DNA of 23,348 bases, taken from CADEDH01 sp047974625 (GTDB taxonomy: Bacteria > Actinomycetota > Acidimicrobiia > Acidimicrobiales > SZUA-35). The stretch is taken from NCBI GenBank assembly GCA_047974625.1, contig JBKECK010000062.1, positions 1 to 23,348 on the forward strand, read 5' to 3'. The first letter of the stretch is position 1; each line of letters starts with the position of its first letter. Below the pieces are notes generated by a model. It saw nothing but the letters and a program-made list of their open reading frames with translations. It was not told the DNA's origin and did no database searches. The position numbers and the translations under genes were made by a program. This document shows positions 1-6,693 of this stretch, one piece after another.

Positions 1-836
1 CCCCGCTGCCGGACCGCGTACGGGACCGGCTCCCGGGCCACCGCCTCCAGCACCAGGCCCCGCGCCGCGCCGGTGGCGTCGGCCACCGTCTCGGGGTCGG
101 TGTCCTCGGTGGTGGCCAGGCCGTCGGCGACCAGCGCGGAACGGCGCAACAGGATCGCCTCGGCCATGAGCAGGTGGTCGGGGATGACGAATCCGGCGGG
201 CCCGAACACCAGCCCCCGGCGGGCCAGCTGGTAGACGGCCCGGATCCCGAACCAGGCCATCCCCAGGCCGGGGACGAGGGCCACCACGCCCCACACCGGA
301 CGGCCCGAGGCGGCCAGGGCGATCGGGCCGGTGAGGCCGAGCACGATCAGCACCCACACCAGTTCCACCGGGCCGAGCAGCACCCCGCCGGGTGGTCGGA
401 GCGCCATCCGTCGCTCCGACCCGTAGGCCGACCCGTTGATCATGCGGTCGCCGGTGAGGGGGGAGAAGGCGACCAGTGAGACGACAAGGCCCGCGCCCAC
501 CGCCACCAGGGCGGCGGCCGGGCCGGCGCCGCCGACCACCAGGGCGGCCAGGCCGGCCGCCACCACCGCCGGGCTCAGCACCCGGATCGCGGTCAGGCCC
601 TGGGGCGAGGGGGTCAGGGCGGCCACCATGCCCACGAGGTAGGCCAGCCAGGCCGCCGCCGCTACCACCAGGCGCCCGGAGCGGTCGGCCCCGGCCGCCA
701 GGCCGTCGACGGCCGGTCCGGCCAGGAGGGGGAGCAGGACCCACAGGATCCGCAGCGGCCACAACCCGGCCCGCTCCGCCCAGGCCGGCACCGCCGAGGT
801 CGGCGACGAGCTCGAACGGCTGGCTGCGGTCTTCAT
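1..836 (-). CDS. Multi-pass membrane protein of unknown function, C-terminus off the window
   Basis: I translated this frame by hand from ATG at 836 to the window edge and met no stop codon, giving about 278 residues. After a short Ser-rich N-terminus there are several Leu/Ala/Val/Gly-rich hydrophobic stretches (roughly residues 25-50, 55-75, 85-120 and 155-200), so it is an integral membrane protein. A soluble-looking basic loop near residues 130-150 contains NGSAYGSERR followed by RPPGG, and the visible end is Glu/Asp/Ala-rich and probably cytoplasmic. No catalytic motif or named family is recognised. The start is supported by a CACACT hexamer 7 nt upstream and by the absence of a Shine-Dalgarno site. 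It diverges from ligA with 132 bp between start codons. The coding call is firm; the function is unknown. Confidence 0.75.
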   Translation of the reverse strand, partial: MKTAASRSSSSPTSAVPAWAERAGLWPLRILWVLLPLLAGPAVDGLAAGADRSGRLVVAAAAWLAYLVGMVAALTPSPQGLTAIRVLSPAVVAAGLAALVVGGAGPAAALVAVGAGLVVSLVAFSPLTGDRMINGSAYGSERRMALRPPGGVLLGPVELVWVLIVLGLTGPIALAASGRPVWGVVALVPGLGMAWFGIRAVYQLARRGLVFGPAGFVIPDHLLMAEAILLRRSALVADGLATTEDTDPETVADATGAARGLVLEAVAREPVPYAVRQR

Positions 837-843
837 GGGCACC

Positions 844-849
844 AGTGTG
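844..849 (-). promoter_or_regulatory. Probable -10 hexamer CACACT (leaderless start at 836)
   Basis: On the minus strand CACACT lies 7 nt before the ATG of the membrane-protein gene. It matches the NANNNT pattern seen before other first genes here, and the same hexamer occurs before the exported protein at 3696. No good -35 is visible. Confidence 0.45.
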
Positions 850-955
850 GCCGGTGCGGGCTCCGGCGCCGACCGGCCGAACGCGAATCGTCACCCCCGG
901 GTCCCGCCCCTCCCGGTGCCGACGGCGGTGTCCGCCCGGTGTCACCGCCGACCGG

Positions 956-961
956 TATTCT
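956..961 (+). promoter_or_regulatory. Probable -10 hexamer TATTCT of ligA
   Basis: TATTCT (pattern TANNNT) ends 7 nt before the ATG at 969. Transcription would begin at or next to the start codon. This favours 969 over the upstream in-frame GTG at 939, which would sit 5' of the hexamer. Confidence 0.5.
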
Positions 962-968
962 CCCTCCG

Positions 969-3107
969 ATGACCGACCAGCCCGTGTCAGGCGGCGAAGA
1001 GGACGTGGCTGAGCGGGCCGCCGAACTCCGCGACCAGATCCGTCACCACAACCAGCGGTACTACGCCGACGACGCACCCGAGATCCCCGACGCCGACTAC
1101 GACGCCCTGGTCCGTGAGCTGCAGGCCATCGAGACCGCCCACCCCGGGCTGGTCGAGCCGGACTCACCCACCCGGACCGTCGGCGTCCCGGCCTCGGCCA
1201 GCTTCGCCCCGGTGGTTCACACCGTGCCGATGATGAGCCTCGACAACGCCTTCGACGACGAGGAACTGGTGGCCTGGGCCGACCGGGTGGCCCGGGGCCT
1301 CGATCTGGAGCCCGGGTCGTCGGTTGGTTACGTGTGTGAACTGAAGATCGACGGGGTGGCCTGCTCGATCCGTTACGAGCACGGGGAACTGGTGCAGGCG
1401 GCGACCCGGGGCAACGGCCGGGTGGGCGAGGACATCACCCCGAACGTGCGGGGCATCTCGGTGATCCCCGACCGGTTGGCCGGGGAACCGCCGCCCGTGA
1501 TCGAGGTGCGCGGCGAGATCTACCTGCCGGTCAGCACGTTCGACGCCCTCAACGAGGCCCAGGAGGCCGCGGGCCTGGCCAGATACGCCAACCCCCGCAA
1601 CACCGCCGCCGGGAGCCTCCGCCAGAAGGATCCTTCGGTCACCGCCGGCCGGGGCCTGGCCTTCTGGGCCTACCAGCTCGGTGTCGTGGACGGCGGCCCG
1701 GACCTGGCCGGCCACGCCGACGCCCTCGACTGGATGGCCGAGCTCGGCCTGCCGGTCAACCCCGAGCGGCGCCGGGTCGAGACCATCGCGGAGGTCGAGG
1801 CGTTCAGCCGGCACTGGAGGGAACACCGCCACGACCTCGACTACGACATCGACGGTGCCGTGGTGAAGGTAAACCGGTTGAGCCGTCAACGGGCCCTCGG
1901 TTCCACCTCGAAGGCTCCCCGCTGGGCCATCGCCGTCAAGTTCCCGCCGGAGGAGCGGACCACGAGGTTGAAGGCCATCGAGGTGTCGATCGGTCGAACC
2001 GGCAAGGCCACCCCGTTCGCCGTGCTCGAACCGGTGTTCGTGGGGGGCTCCACCGTCCAGATGGCCACCCTGCACAACGCCGACCAGGTGGCCCTGAAGG
2101 ACGTCCGCCCGGGGGATACCGTCGTGGTCCGCAAGGCGGGCGACGTGATCCCCGAGGTACTCGGCCCGGTCCTGGCTGAACGTCCCGAAGGTACCGAGCC
2201 GTGGACGTTCCCCACCGAGTGCCCCGCCTGCGGGCATGCGCTCGTCCGTCCCGAGGGTGAAGCCCACACCTTCTGCGTCAACCCGGCGTGCCCGGCCCAG
2301 CGTCAAACCCGGATCGAGCACTTCTGTTCGCGGGGTGGGATGGACATCGAGGGCATGGGCGAGAGTCGGGTGGCGTTGTTCCTGGCCAACGGCCTGATCG
2401 CCGACGTCGGCGACATCTACTTCATCGACTGGGAGCGGGTGGCCGGGCTCGAGGGGTTCGGGGCCGTCTCGATCGAGAACCTGCAGCGGGCCATCGAGGA
2501 GTCCCGGCATCGGCCTCTGGCCAATCTGCTGGTGGCGCTGGGTATCCGGCACCTCGGCCCGGCCGGGGCCCGCTTGTTGGCCCGGTCGTTCCCCGACCTT
2601 CGGGCCATCATGGCCGCCGACCCCGAGACGATGGCGGCCATCGGTGGGGTCGGCCCCATCATCGCGGCCAGCGTGGCCGAGTACTTCGCCACCCCCGAGG
2701 CCGAGGCCCTGGTGGCCAAGCTGGAGGAAGCCGGCCTGAACACCGAGGGCGAGGAACAGCCGGACGTCCCCCAGGTCCTGGCCGGGATGTCGGTGGTGGT
2801 CACCGGCAGCCTCGACGGGTTCAGCCGCGACGAGGCCGCCGAGGCCATCAAGTCCCGGGGCGGCAAGAGCCCGGGGGCGGTGTCGAAGAAGACCACCGCG
2901 GTGGTGGTGGGGGCTGAACCGGGTGGTTCGAAGCTGACCAAGGCCACCGAGCTCGGGGTGCCCGTGCTCGACGAGGCCGCCTTCGTCCACCTGCTCGAAA
3001 CCGGAGCGTTGCCGGAGACGGCGGCCCAGTCCGACACAGCCCAGTCCGACACAGCACAGCCCGACACAGCACAGCCCGACACAGCACAGCCCGACACTGT
3101 GGGCTGA
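969..3107 (+). CDS. ligA: NAD-dependent DNA ligase LigA
   Basis: LigA seals nicks in DNA during replication and repair, using NAD+ to form an adenylated lysine. From ATG 969 the protein is 712 aa. The family layout is complete: an N-terminal Ia-type region (HHNQRYY, then PDADYDALVREL), the adenylation domain with ELKIDG (nucleophile K126), an OB-fold, a Cys4 zinc finger (Cys418, 421, 436, 441), a helix-hairpin-helix region, and a BRCT domain at about residues 605-690. The start at 969 follows a TATTCT hexamer by 7 nt; the in-frame GTG at 939 is less likely. The C-terminus ends in five imperfect copies of a pentapeptide (AQSDT/AQPDT), encoded by a 15-bp tandem repeat, beyond the BRCT domain. 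The gene converges on the exported-protein gene with 10 bp between stop codons. Confidence 0.97.
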   Translation: MTDQPVSGGEEDVAERAAELRDQIRHHNQRYYADDAPEIPDADYDALVRELQAIETAHPGLVEPDSPTRTVGVPASASFAPVVHTVPMMSLDNAFDDEELVAWADRVARGLDLEPGSSVGYVCELKIDGVACSIRYEHGELVQAATRGNGRVGEDITPNVRGISVIPDRLAGEPPPVIEVRGEIYLPVSTFDALNEAQEAAGLARYANPRNTAAGSLRQKDPSVTAGRGLAFWAYQLGVVDGGPDLAGHADALDWMAELGLPVNPERRRVETIAEVEAFSRHWREHRHDLDYDIDGAVVKVNRLSRQRALGSTSKAPRWAIAVKFPPEERTTRLKAIEVSIGRTGKATPFAVLEPVFVGGSTVQMATLHNADQVALKDVRPGDTVVVRKAGDVIPEVLGPVLAERPEGTEPWTFPTECPACGHALVRPEGEAHTFCVNPACPAQRQTRIEHFCSRGGMDIEGMGESRVALFLANGLIADVGDIYFIDWERVAGLEGFGAVSIENLQRAIEESRHRPLANLLVALGIRHLGPAGARLLARSFPDLRAIMAADPETMAAIGGVGPIIAASVAEYFATPEAEALVAKLEEAGLNTEGEEQPDVPQVLAGMSVVVTGSLDGFSRDEAAEAIKSRGGKSPGAVSKKTTAVVVGAEPGGSKLTKATELGVPVLDEAAFVHLLETGALPETAAQSDTAQSDTAQPDTAQPDTAQPDTVG
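3027..3101 (+). repeat. 15-bp tandem repeat encoding the ligA C-terminal tail
   Basis: Five copies of a 15-bp unit start at 3027, 3042, 3057, 3072 and 3087. Copies 1-2 carry CAGTCCGAC, copies 3-5 carry CAGCCCGAC, and the last copy diverges at its end. As 15 is a multiple of three, copy-number change keeps the frame and only alters tail length. Confidence 0.9.
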
Positions 3108-3119
3108 GACGTCGGGGCT
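3088..3119. terminator. Possible bidirectional terminator hairpin, ligA / exported protein
   Basis: Left arm AGCCCGAC (3088-3095) pairs with GTCGGGGCT (3111-3119) with one bulged base. The loop contains the ligA TGA and the arm overlaps the opposing TAG. There is no T-tract, so its terminator role is inferred from the convergent position. Confidence 0.35.
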
Positions 3120-3696
3120 ACAACACGTCGAACCGGTTGGTGCTCACCGTGCAGCTCGCCGGTCCGTCCTCGATCCGGTAGACGCAGGCCTCGAGGACGT
3201 TGTCGGTGGGACGCAGGACCCGACCGTTGGGGCAGTCGTCCTCCGGTCCGTAGGTGTACTGGCCGAGGGAGCGGGAAGCGGTGACGGCGTTGCTGGGCGC
3301 ACCGTCTGCGTCGAGGGCGACGTTCATCTCCTCGGGGGCGATACGGATCCCGTTGATGGTGAGGTCAGCGGCGTAGCCCTCGACGAGATCGACTCCGACC
3401 GGTTCCCGGCAGGCGCTGGCCTGACCCGATCGGGGGAGGAACTCCTCGATCGGGCTGGTGCTGGCCGCGGCGGCGGTGCCCGCTCCGGCGGCACCGGTGC
3501 CGTCCGCCGACGGGTCGGTGCCGTCTCCGGCCACGGTGCCCGACGGGGCCACCGCGTTGGGGAGCACGGTGGCGGCCGCCCCGTCCTGTCCGCCCATACC
3601 GTCGCCGCCGTAGGCCGCGGCCAGCCACAGGGTGAACGCGGCGAAGGCGAGACCGACGACGGTGACGATGCGCATGGTCCTCTTCGATGTGGCCAC
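3118..3696 (-). CDS. Membrane-anchored or secreted Cys-containing protein of unknown function
   Basis: From GTG 3696 the protein is 192 aa. A basic N-terminus (SKRTMR) precedes one hydrophobic helix at about residues 10-28, which acts as a signal peptide or signal anchor. Residues 30-80 are a low-complexity Gly/Ala/Thr/Asp linker. The C-terminal 95 residues form a compact domain with four cysteines (C96, C155, C171, C182), a number that would allow two disulphides outside the cell. I do not recognise the domain. GTG 3696 is chosen because CACACT lies 6 nt upstream; ATG 3675 at residue 8 is an alternative. Longer extension in this frame would run through the SCP2-like gene and is rejected. It is separated by 35 bp from the SCP2-like gene upstream on the same strand but appears to have its own promoter. 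Confidence 0.8.
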   Translation of the reverse strand: MATSKRTMRIVTVVGLAFAAFTLWLAAAYGGDGMGGQDGAAATVLPNAVAPSGTVAGDGTDPSADGTGAAGAGTAAAASTSPIEEFLPRSGQASACREPVGVDLVEGYAADLTINGIRIAPEEMNVALDADGAPSNAVTASRSLGQYTYGPEDDCPNGRVLRPTDNVLEACVYRIEDGPASCTVSTNRFDVL

Positions 3697-3702
3697 GGCT
3701 CC

Positions 3703-3708
3703 AGTGTG
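3703..3708 (-). promoter_or_regulatory. Probable -10 hexamer CACACT of the exported-protein gene
   Basis: On the minus strand CACACT is followed by 6 nt and then GTG 3696. It matches the NANNNT leaderless pattern and repeats the hexamer used at 844-849. It lies in the 35-bp gap after the SCP2-like gene, suggesting independent transcription. Confidence 0.45.
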
Positions 3709-3731
3709 CCCCGGGCCGGGCCGACCTGCGG

Positions 3732-4169
3732 TCAGTCGGCTGCGGTGATGGCCTGAAGTTGCTGCTGGATCTCCGCCGCCAACTCGTTGCCCCCCTCGGC
3801 GGCGGCGGCCGGACCGGCCGCCTGGAGGGCCATCAGTTTCGAGACGTCCCCCTCGACAAGGATCTTGCCGGCGATGAACGCCTGCATCACCGCCTGGGGA
3901 TCGCCGTCGATGAAGGCGGCTCGGGCCGTCCCGTAGTTGACGGTGATGGTGAGGTCCGGGCCGTCCAGGTGGCCGTGCTCCACCAGGAGCTGACCGGCCG
4001 AGGAATCGATGTGGCCGTCGAGGGGACCGTCGCGGTGCGGGATGTCGGTGACCACCACATTGATCCGGGCCGGTACCGGCGGTTCGGGGCTGCGACCGGC
4101 GTACCGGCCCCGCAGCTCGCGGGCCGCCTCGATCCACTCGTCGGACAGGAACGGATGGGGGGCGCTCAC
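3732..4169 (-). CDS. SCP2 sterol-binding-domain-like protein
   Basis: This 145-aa single-domain protein has features of the SCP2 lipid-binding fold. An N-terminal helix (DEWIEAARELRGRYAG) and a beta-sheet region come first. Then comes a conserved-looking core with LTITVNYGTARAAFIDGD and the helix AVMQAFIAGKILVEGDVSKLMAL; the pattern of F-x-x-G-K-x-x-x-x-G-D-x-x-x-L is typical of SCP2 proteins. Such proteins bind fatty acyl-CoAs or sterols in the cytoplasm, and actinobacteria carry many. The start is GTG 4169 with TAGCGT 6 nt upstream. The gene is divergent from the ferredoxin gene, with only 45 bp between start codons. An acyl-CoA dehydrogenase lies elsewhere in the window, but no specific partnership can be shown. 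The ligand is unknown. Confidence 0.85.
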   Translation of the reverse strand: MSAPHPFLSDEWIEAARELRGRYAGRSPEPPVPARINVVVTDIPHRDGPLDGHIDSSAGQLLVEHGHLDGPDLTITVNYGTARAAFIDGDPQAVMQAFIAGKILVEGDVSKLMALQAAGPAAAAEGGNELAAEIQQQLQAITAAD

Positions 4170-4175
4170 CCGGTC

Positions 4176-4181
4176 ACGCTA
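4176..4181 (-). promoter_or_regulatory. Probable -10 hexamer TAGCGT of the SCP2-like gene
   Basis: TAGCGT on the minus strand is 6 nt before GTG 4169. It lies 22 bp from the ferredoxin -10 on the other strand, so RNA polymerase footprints for the two genes must overlap. Confidence 0.55.
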
Positions 4182-4203
4182 GCGGCCGGACCGCCACTGG
4201 AGG

Positions 4204-4209
4204 TACCGT
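4204..4209 (+). promoter_or_regulatory. Probable -10 hexamer TACCGT of the ferredoxin gene
   Basis: TACCGT is followed by 5 nt and then ATG 4215. It points away from the SCP2-like promoter in the same 45-bp gap. Confidence 0.5.
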
Positions 4210-4214
4210 CGAAC

Positions 4215-4538
4215 ATGCCCGACTCCGCTCCTGCCCAGCCCACCGGCCGGCAGCTCCGGATCCGCAACCGTGAACGCAACCAGGTGTGGAAGAACGCACC
4301 GCTGCGGATCGACATGGACATCTGCATCAATTGCGATGCCTGTTTCCGAGCCTGCCCCCGGCCCCTGGGGGCGATCTTCAACCACGGGATCGACGTGATC
4401 ATCATCCCCGAGCTGTGTTCGGGGTGCGACAAGTGCCTCGACCCGTGCCCGGTGAACTGCATCCACCCGGACCCGGGCTGGACGCCCAGCCCGGACGAGT
4501 GGTGGGCCGAACCGGAACAGAACGACCCCTACACCTGA
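4215..4538 (+). CDS. Ferredoxin-like protein with two [4Fe-4S] motifs
   Basis: The 107-aa protein has two CxxCxxCxxxCP motifs: C37, C40, C43, C47-P and C68, C71, C74, C78-P. This is the standard ligand pattern for two [4Fe-4S] clusters, and an extra cysteine follows at C82. About 30 polar, basic residues precede the first motif, and an acidic, Trp-containing tail follows the second. It is a soluble electron carrier or an electron-transfer subunit; no partner oxidoreductase is adjacent, so the redox partner is unknown. The start at ATG 4215 is chosen over longer in-frame extensions because those overlap the SCP2-like gene on the other strand and because TACCGT lies 5 nt upstream. It converges on the MFS gene with 16 bp between stops. 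Confidence 0.92.
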   Translation: MPDSAPAQPTGRQLRIRNRERNQVWKNAPLRIDMDICINCDACFRACPRPLGAIFNHGIDVIIIPELCSGCDKCLDPCPVNCIHPDPGWTPSPDEWWAEPEQNDPYT

Positions 4539-4570
4539 CCCCCGGTCTATCCGGCTAGCCGGCCGGGGTC
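4537..4570. terminator. Possible bidirectional terminator hairpin, ferredoxin / MFS
   Basis: GACCCCCGG (4537-4545) pairs with CCGGGGTC (4563-4570) with one bulge. The interior contains a perfect 12-bp palindrome, CCGGCTAGCCGG (4551-4562). The structure spans both stop codons and has no T-tract. Confidence 0.4.
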
Positions 4571-5718
4571 GACAGGGCCGTCCGGCTCCGGCGACCGCCG
4601 ACCGGGTCGAGGAGGGCGCTGGTGGAGATCAGGGCCAGCATGGTGAGGGCGGCGATGAGCCAGGCCGGGCCGGGACCCAGCCAGTCGTAGAGGGGGGCGG
4701 CGGTGAAGGCGCCGAGCATGGCGGCCACCGAGCCGCCGGCCTCCCCCAGACCCTGGGCGGCCGCGGCGTCGTCCTCGTCGGCCGCGTTGGCCACCGCGGC
4801 CTGGCTGCCCGGGGATTGGATCGCCTCCAGGAGTCCCTGGGGGACGGTGAGCGCGATCAGGACCGGCACCGAGGTCAGGAACCCGTAGGCGGCCATGATG
4901 GGCACCGTGGCCAGGGCGGACAGGACCGAGGTGGGTCGGGCCCCGAACCGGTCGGTGAGACGGCCCGCCCAGCGGGCCACCAGCAGCATGGGCAGGGCGA
5001 ACGACGTGAGTGACAGGGTGATGGTGATGGTGGACGCCCCCAGGTTGTCGAGATGGGGCGCCCACAGGGGTTCGAACACCCCGATCGAATACCGGAACGA
5101 CAACACCACCAGCAGGGCGGCCACCATCCGACGGCTGCGGATGAGCCGGAGCAGGACCCGCGACCCGGTGGCCCCACCGGACCGGACCGTGCCGGTGATC
5201 TCCAGGTTCCGCAGGGCGAACAGGCAGGCCAGGCAGGCGGCGCCGAACGCGAAGAACGGGACCCGGATGTAGGTCAGCTCGGTGAGCGCCCCGGCCAACG
5301 GGGGGCCGAAAACGAACCCGGCCAGGTACGCCCCGTAGAACGTGCCCAGTCGTTCCCCCTGGTTGGCCCCGGCAGTGACGATGATGTAGCGGCGGGCCGG
5401 GGGGACGATCATCCCCACCCCGGCGCCCAGGACCGCCCGGGCCAGGACGAACTGCCACAGTTCGGTGGCGGCGCCGAACCAGATCAGGCCGACGGCGGAC
5501 GCCACCACCCCTCCCCGCAGCAGCAGGGTTCCGTGACCCTCGTCGGCGTACCGGGCCAGCCCCAGCTGGGTGATCAGGGCCCCCACGAAGGCGGAGCCGG
5601 AGATCCAACCCAACTGGCTCTCGGGGATCCCGTAGGTCCGCTCGATCTCGGCCAGCAGGGCGAACACCGACGACACAGCGGCCATGGTTACCGTGGCGAC
5701 GATGTACAGCCCTTTCAA
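4555..5718 (-). CDS. Major facilitator superfamily transporter
   Basis: The 387-aa protein is hydrophobic throughout, with about 12 predicted membrane segments and an MFS layout. The N-half contains SQLGWISGSAFVGALITQLGLARYADEGH, where the loop between helices 2 and 3 carries an MFS motif-A-like pattern. A cytoplasmic loop near the middle separates the halves, and the C-half has ARWAGRLTDRFGARP, a second A-like loop. Such carriers are usually proton-driven exporters of drugs or metabolites; the substrate cannot be read from sequence. The start is TTG 5718, which has GAGGAG 9 nt upstream; this is a Shine-Dalgarno-type start. It lies downstream of the DUF899 gene on the same strand with a 118-bp gap, so it may be partly co-transcribed or use its own promoter. 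Confidence 0.9.
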   Translation of the reverse strand: MKGLYIVATVTMAAVSSVFALLAEIERTYGIPESQLGWISGSAFVGALITQLGLARYADEGHGTLLLRGGVVASAVGLIWFGAATELWQFVLARAVLGAGVGMIVPPARRYIIVTAGANQGERLGTFYGAYLAGFVFGPPLAGALTELTYIRVPFFAFGAACLACLFALRNLEITGTVRSGGATGSRVLLRLIRSRRMVAALLVVLSFRYSIGVFEPLWAPHLDNLGASTITITLSLTSFALPMLLVARWAGRLTDRFGARPTSVLSALATVPIMAAYGFLTSVPVLIALTVPQGLLEAIQSPGSQAAVANAADEDDAAAAQGLGEAGGSVAAMLGAFTAAPLYDWLGPGPAWLIAALTMLALISTSALLDPVGGRRSRTALSTPAG

Positions 5719-5764
5719 CCTTGCTCGCTCCTCGGGATCGCTCGGGCCGGACCGGATCGACCCG

Positions 5765-5783
5765 CGTGCCCTCGTGGGGCACG
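5765..5783. promoter_or_regulatory. 7-bp hairpin between DUF899 and MFS genes
   Basis: CGTGCCC (5765-5771) and GGGCACG (5777-5783) form a perfect stem around a 5-nt loop. On the minus strand it is either a terminator for the DUF899 gene or a structure in the MFS 5' leader. No T-tract follows. A possible TAACGT -10 at 5805-5800 would put it in the MFS leader. Confidence 0.4.
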
Positions 5784-5799
5784 AGCGTCCCCGGCCGCC

Positions 5800-5805
5800 A
5801 CGTTA
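5800..5805 (-). promoter_or_regulatory. Candidate -10 hexamer TAACGT for the MFS gene
   Basis: TAACGT on the minus strand fits TANNNT and would give a leader of about 75 nt, with the hairpin at 5765-5783 and the GAGGAG ribosome site. Support is only the match and position. Confidence 0.25.
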
Positions 5806-5836
5806 CTAACCGCCGGCGGGGATGGCCCAGCCCCGC

Positions 5837-6526
5837 TCAGTACTCGTCGCGCCGTTTCACGAAGCTGAGCGAGGAGGTCTCGTTGCGGCCCTTGGGTGCC
5901 CGGTCCAGGAGCAGGAGGGTGCCGGCCAGGCTCTCGAGGCCGGTGGCGTACGTCGAATAGGTGTGGAACACCCGACCGTCGTCGTCCCGGGCGAAGGCAC
6001 TGAACCCCGACAGCTCGTCGCGGTCCATCGGCACCATGGTGTAGTTGTACGGGATCCGTCCGCTGGCCCGCTGCTCGTCGGTGAACGACACCCCGAAGTC
6101 GTAGTTGAAGTCGCTCCCGTACGACGACGCCCAGGGGAATGTCCAGCCCATCCGCTCCCGGTAGGCCTGGAGCCGGTCCAGCGGGGCTCGTGACACGGCG
6201 GTCCAGGTCACGTCATGGTGGTTGAGGTGGACGAGGTTATGGCCGACGTGGTCGACCATGAACGAGCAGCGGGGGCAGCCCTCGGTCCAGTCGGGCCCGA
6301 ACATGAAGTGGTATACGAGGAGCTGGCTGCGGCCGTCGAACAGCTCGGCCAGGGTCCGTTCCCCGTCGACGGTGGCGAACCGGTAGTCCTTCCCGACCTC
6401 GACCCACGGCAGGGCCAAGCGGGCCTCGTTCACCTCGGCCCGGAGGCGGAGCTCCTCGTTCTCCTTGGCCAGTAGCTCCCGGCGAGCCTCCAGCCACTCG
6501 TCCCGGGTGATGACGGTGTGGTCCAC
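5837..6526 (-). CDS. DUF899 family thioredoxin-like protein
   Basis: From GTG 6526 the protein is 229 aa and opens with HTVITRDEWLEARRELLAKE, the usual beginning of DUF899 proteins. Further family hallmarks follow: LPWV near residue 39, LFDGRSQLLVYHFMFGPDW with CPRC (C84, C87), then a VSRAPL segment, GWTFPWASSYGSDFNYDFGVSFT, and a C-terminal STYATGLE region. The fold is thioredoxin-like and the CxxC suggests redox or peroxide-related chemistry, but no reaction has been established to my knowledge. An in-frame ATG at 6616 would add 30 residues containing a duplicated 9-residue block (PVPRTATNR). I prefer GTG 6526 because family homology begins there and because CATAGT at 6625-6620 would start transcription just past that ATG. 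Confidence 0.9.
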   Translation of the reverse strand: MDHTVITRDEWLEARRELLAKENEELRLRAEVNEARLALPWVEVGKDYRFATVDGERTLAELFDGRSQLLVYHFMFGPDWTEGCPRCSFMVDHVGHNLVHLNHHDVTWTAVSRAPLDRLQAYRERMGWTFPWASSYGSDFNYDFGVSFTDEQRASGRIPYNYTMVPMDRDELSGFSAFARDDDGRVFHTYSTYATGLESLAGTLLLLDRAPKGRNETSSLSFVKRRDEY

Positions 6527-6539
6527 GAGCGGGTCCCTT

Positions 6540-6593
6540 CGGTTCGTGGCGGTGCGGGGCACCGGTCGGTTCGTGGCGGTGCGGGGCACCGGT
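6540..6593. repeat. Perfect 27-bp tandem duplication, each copy with a hairpin, upstream of DUF899
   Basis: Two identical 27-bp units occupy 6540-6566 and 6567-6593. Each contains CGGTGC-GGG-GCACCG (6550-6564 and 6577-6591), a 6-bp perfect stem with a 3-nt loop. The duplication ends 13 bp from the preferred DUF899 start and would lie in its 5' leader on the minus strand. Confidence 0.9.
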
Positions 6594-6619
6594 GGTGTCC
6601 CTCTTAGTTCCGTCATGAA

Positions 6620-6625
6620 ACTATG
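6620..6625 (-). promoter_or_regulatory. Candidate -10 hexamer CATAGT of the DUF899 gene
   Basis: CATAGT on the minus strand is the same hexamer found before the ABC operon at 15114-15109. A start 6-7 nt downstream, near 6613, would give a leader of about 86 nt including both hairpins. Confidence 0.3.
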
Positions 6626-6681
6626 GACGGGTGGGCCCTGTCCAACCGGCAGGGCGAGGTCGCGGGAGCGGCGGGGCTCTC

Positions 6682-6687
6682 TAGCCT
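6682..6687 (+). promoter_or_regulatory. Probable -10 hexamer TAGCCT of the gatCAB operon
   Basis: TAGCCT is followed by 6 nt and then GTG 6694. There is no Shine-Dalgarno site, so a leaderless transcript is likely. Confidence 0.55.
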
Positions 6688-6693
6688 GGGCGG

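Noticed and set aside
1164..2990. 608-codon open frame antisense to ligA
   Set aside because: It is a shadow of ligA caused by high GC; the product is Gly/His/Arg/Asp-rich low complexity with no domain, while the plus strand encodes a complete ligase.
3697..4137. N-terminal extension of the exported-protein frame
   Set aside because: It would overlap the SCP2-like gene, has a shadow-type Arg/Gly/Pro composition, and would bury the signal-type helix in the middle of the protein.
5721..5782. Upstream continuation of an MFS-region minus-strand frame (from 5782)
   Set aside because: It belongs to a different frame from the MFS protein; the TTG 5718 start has a good ribosome site.
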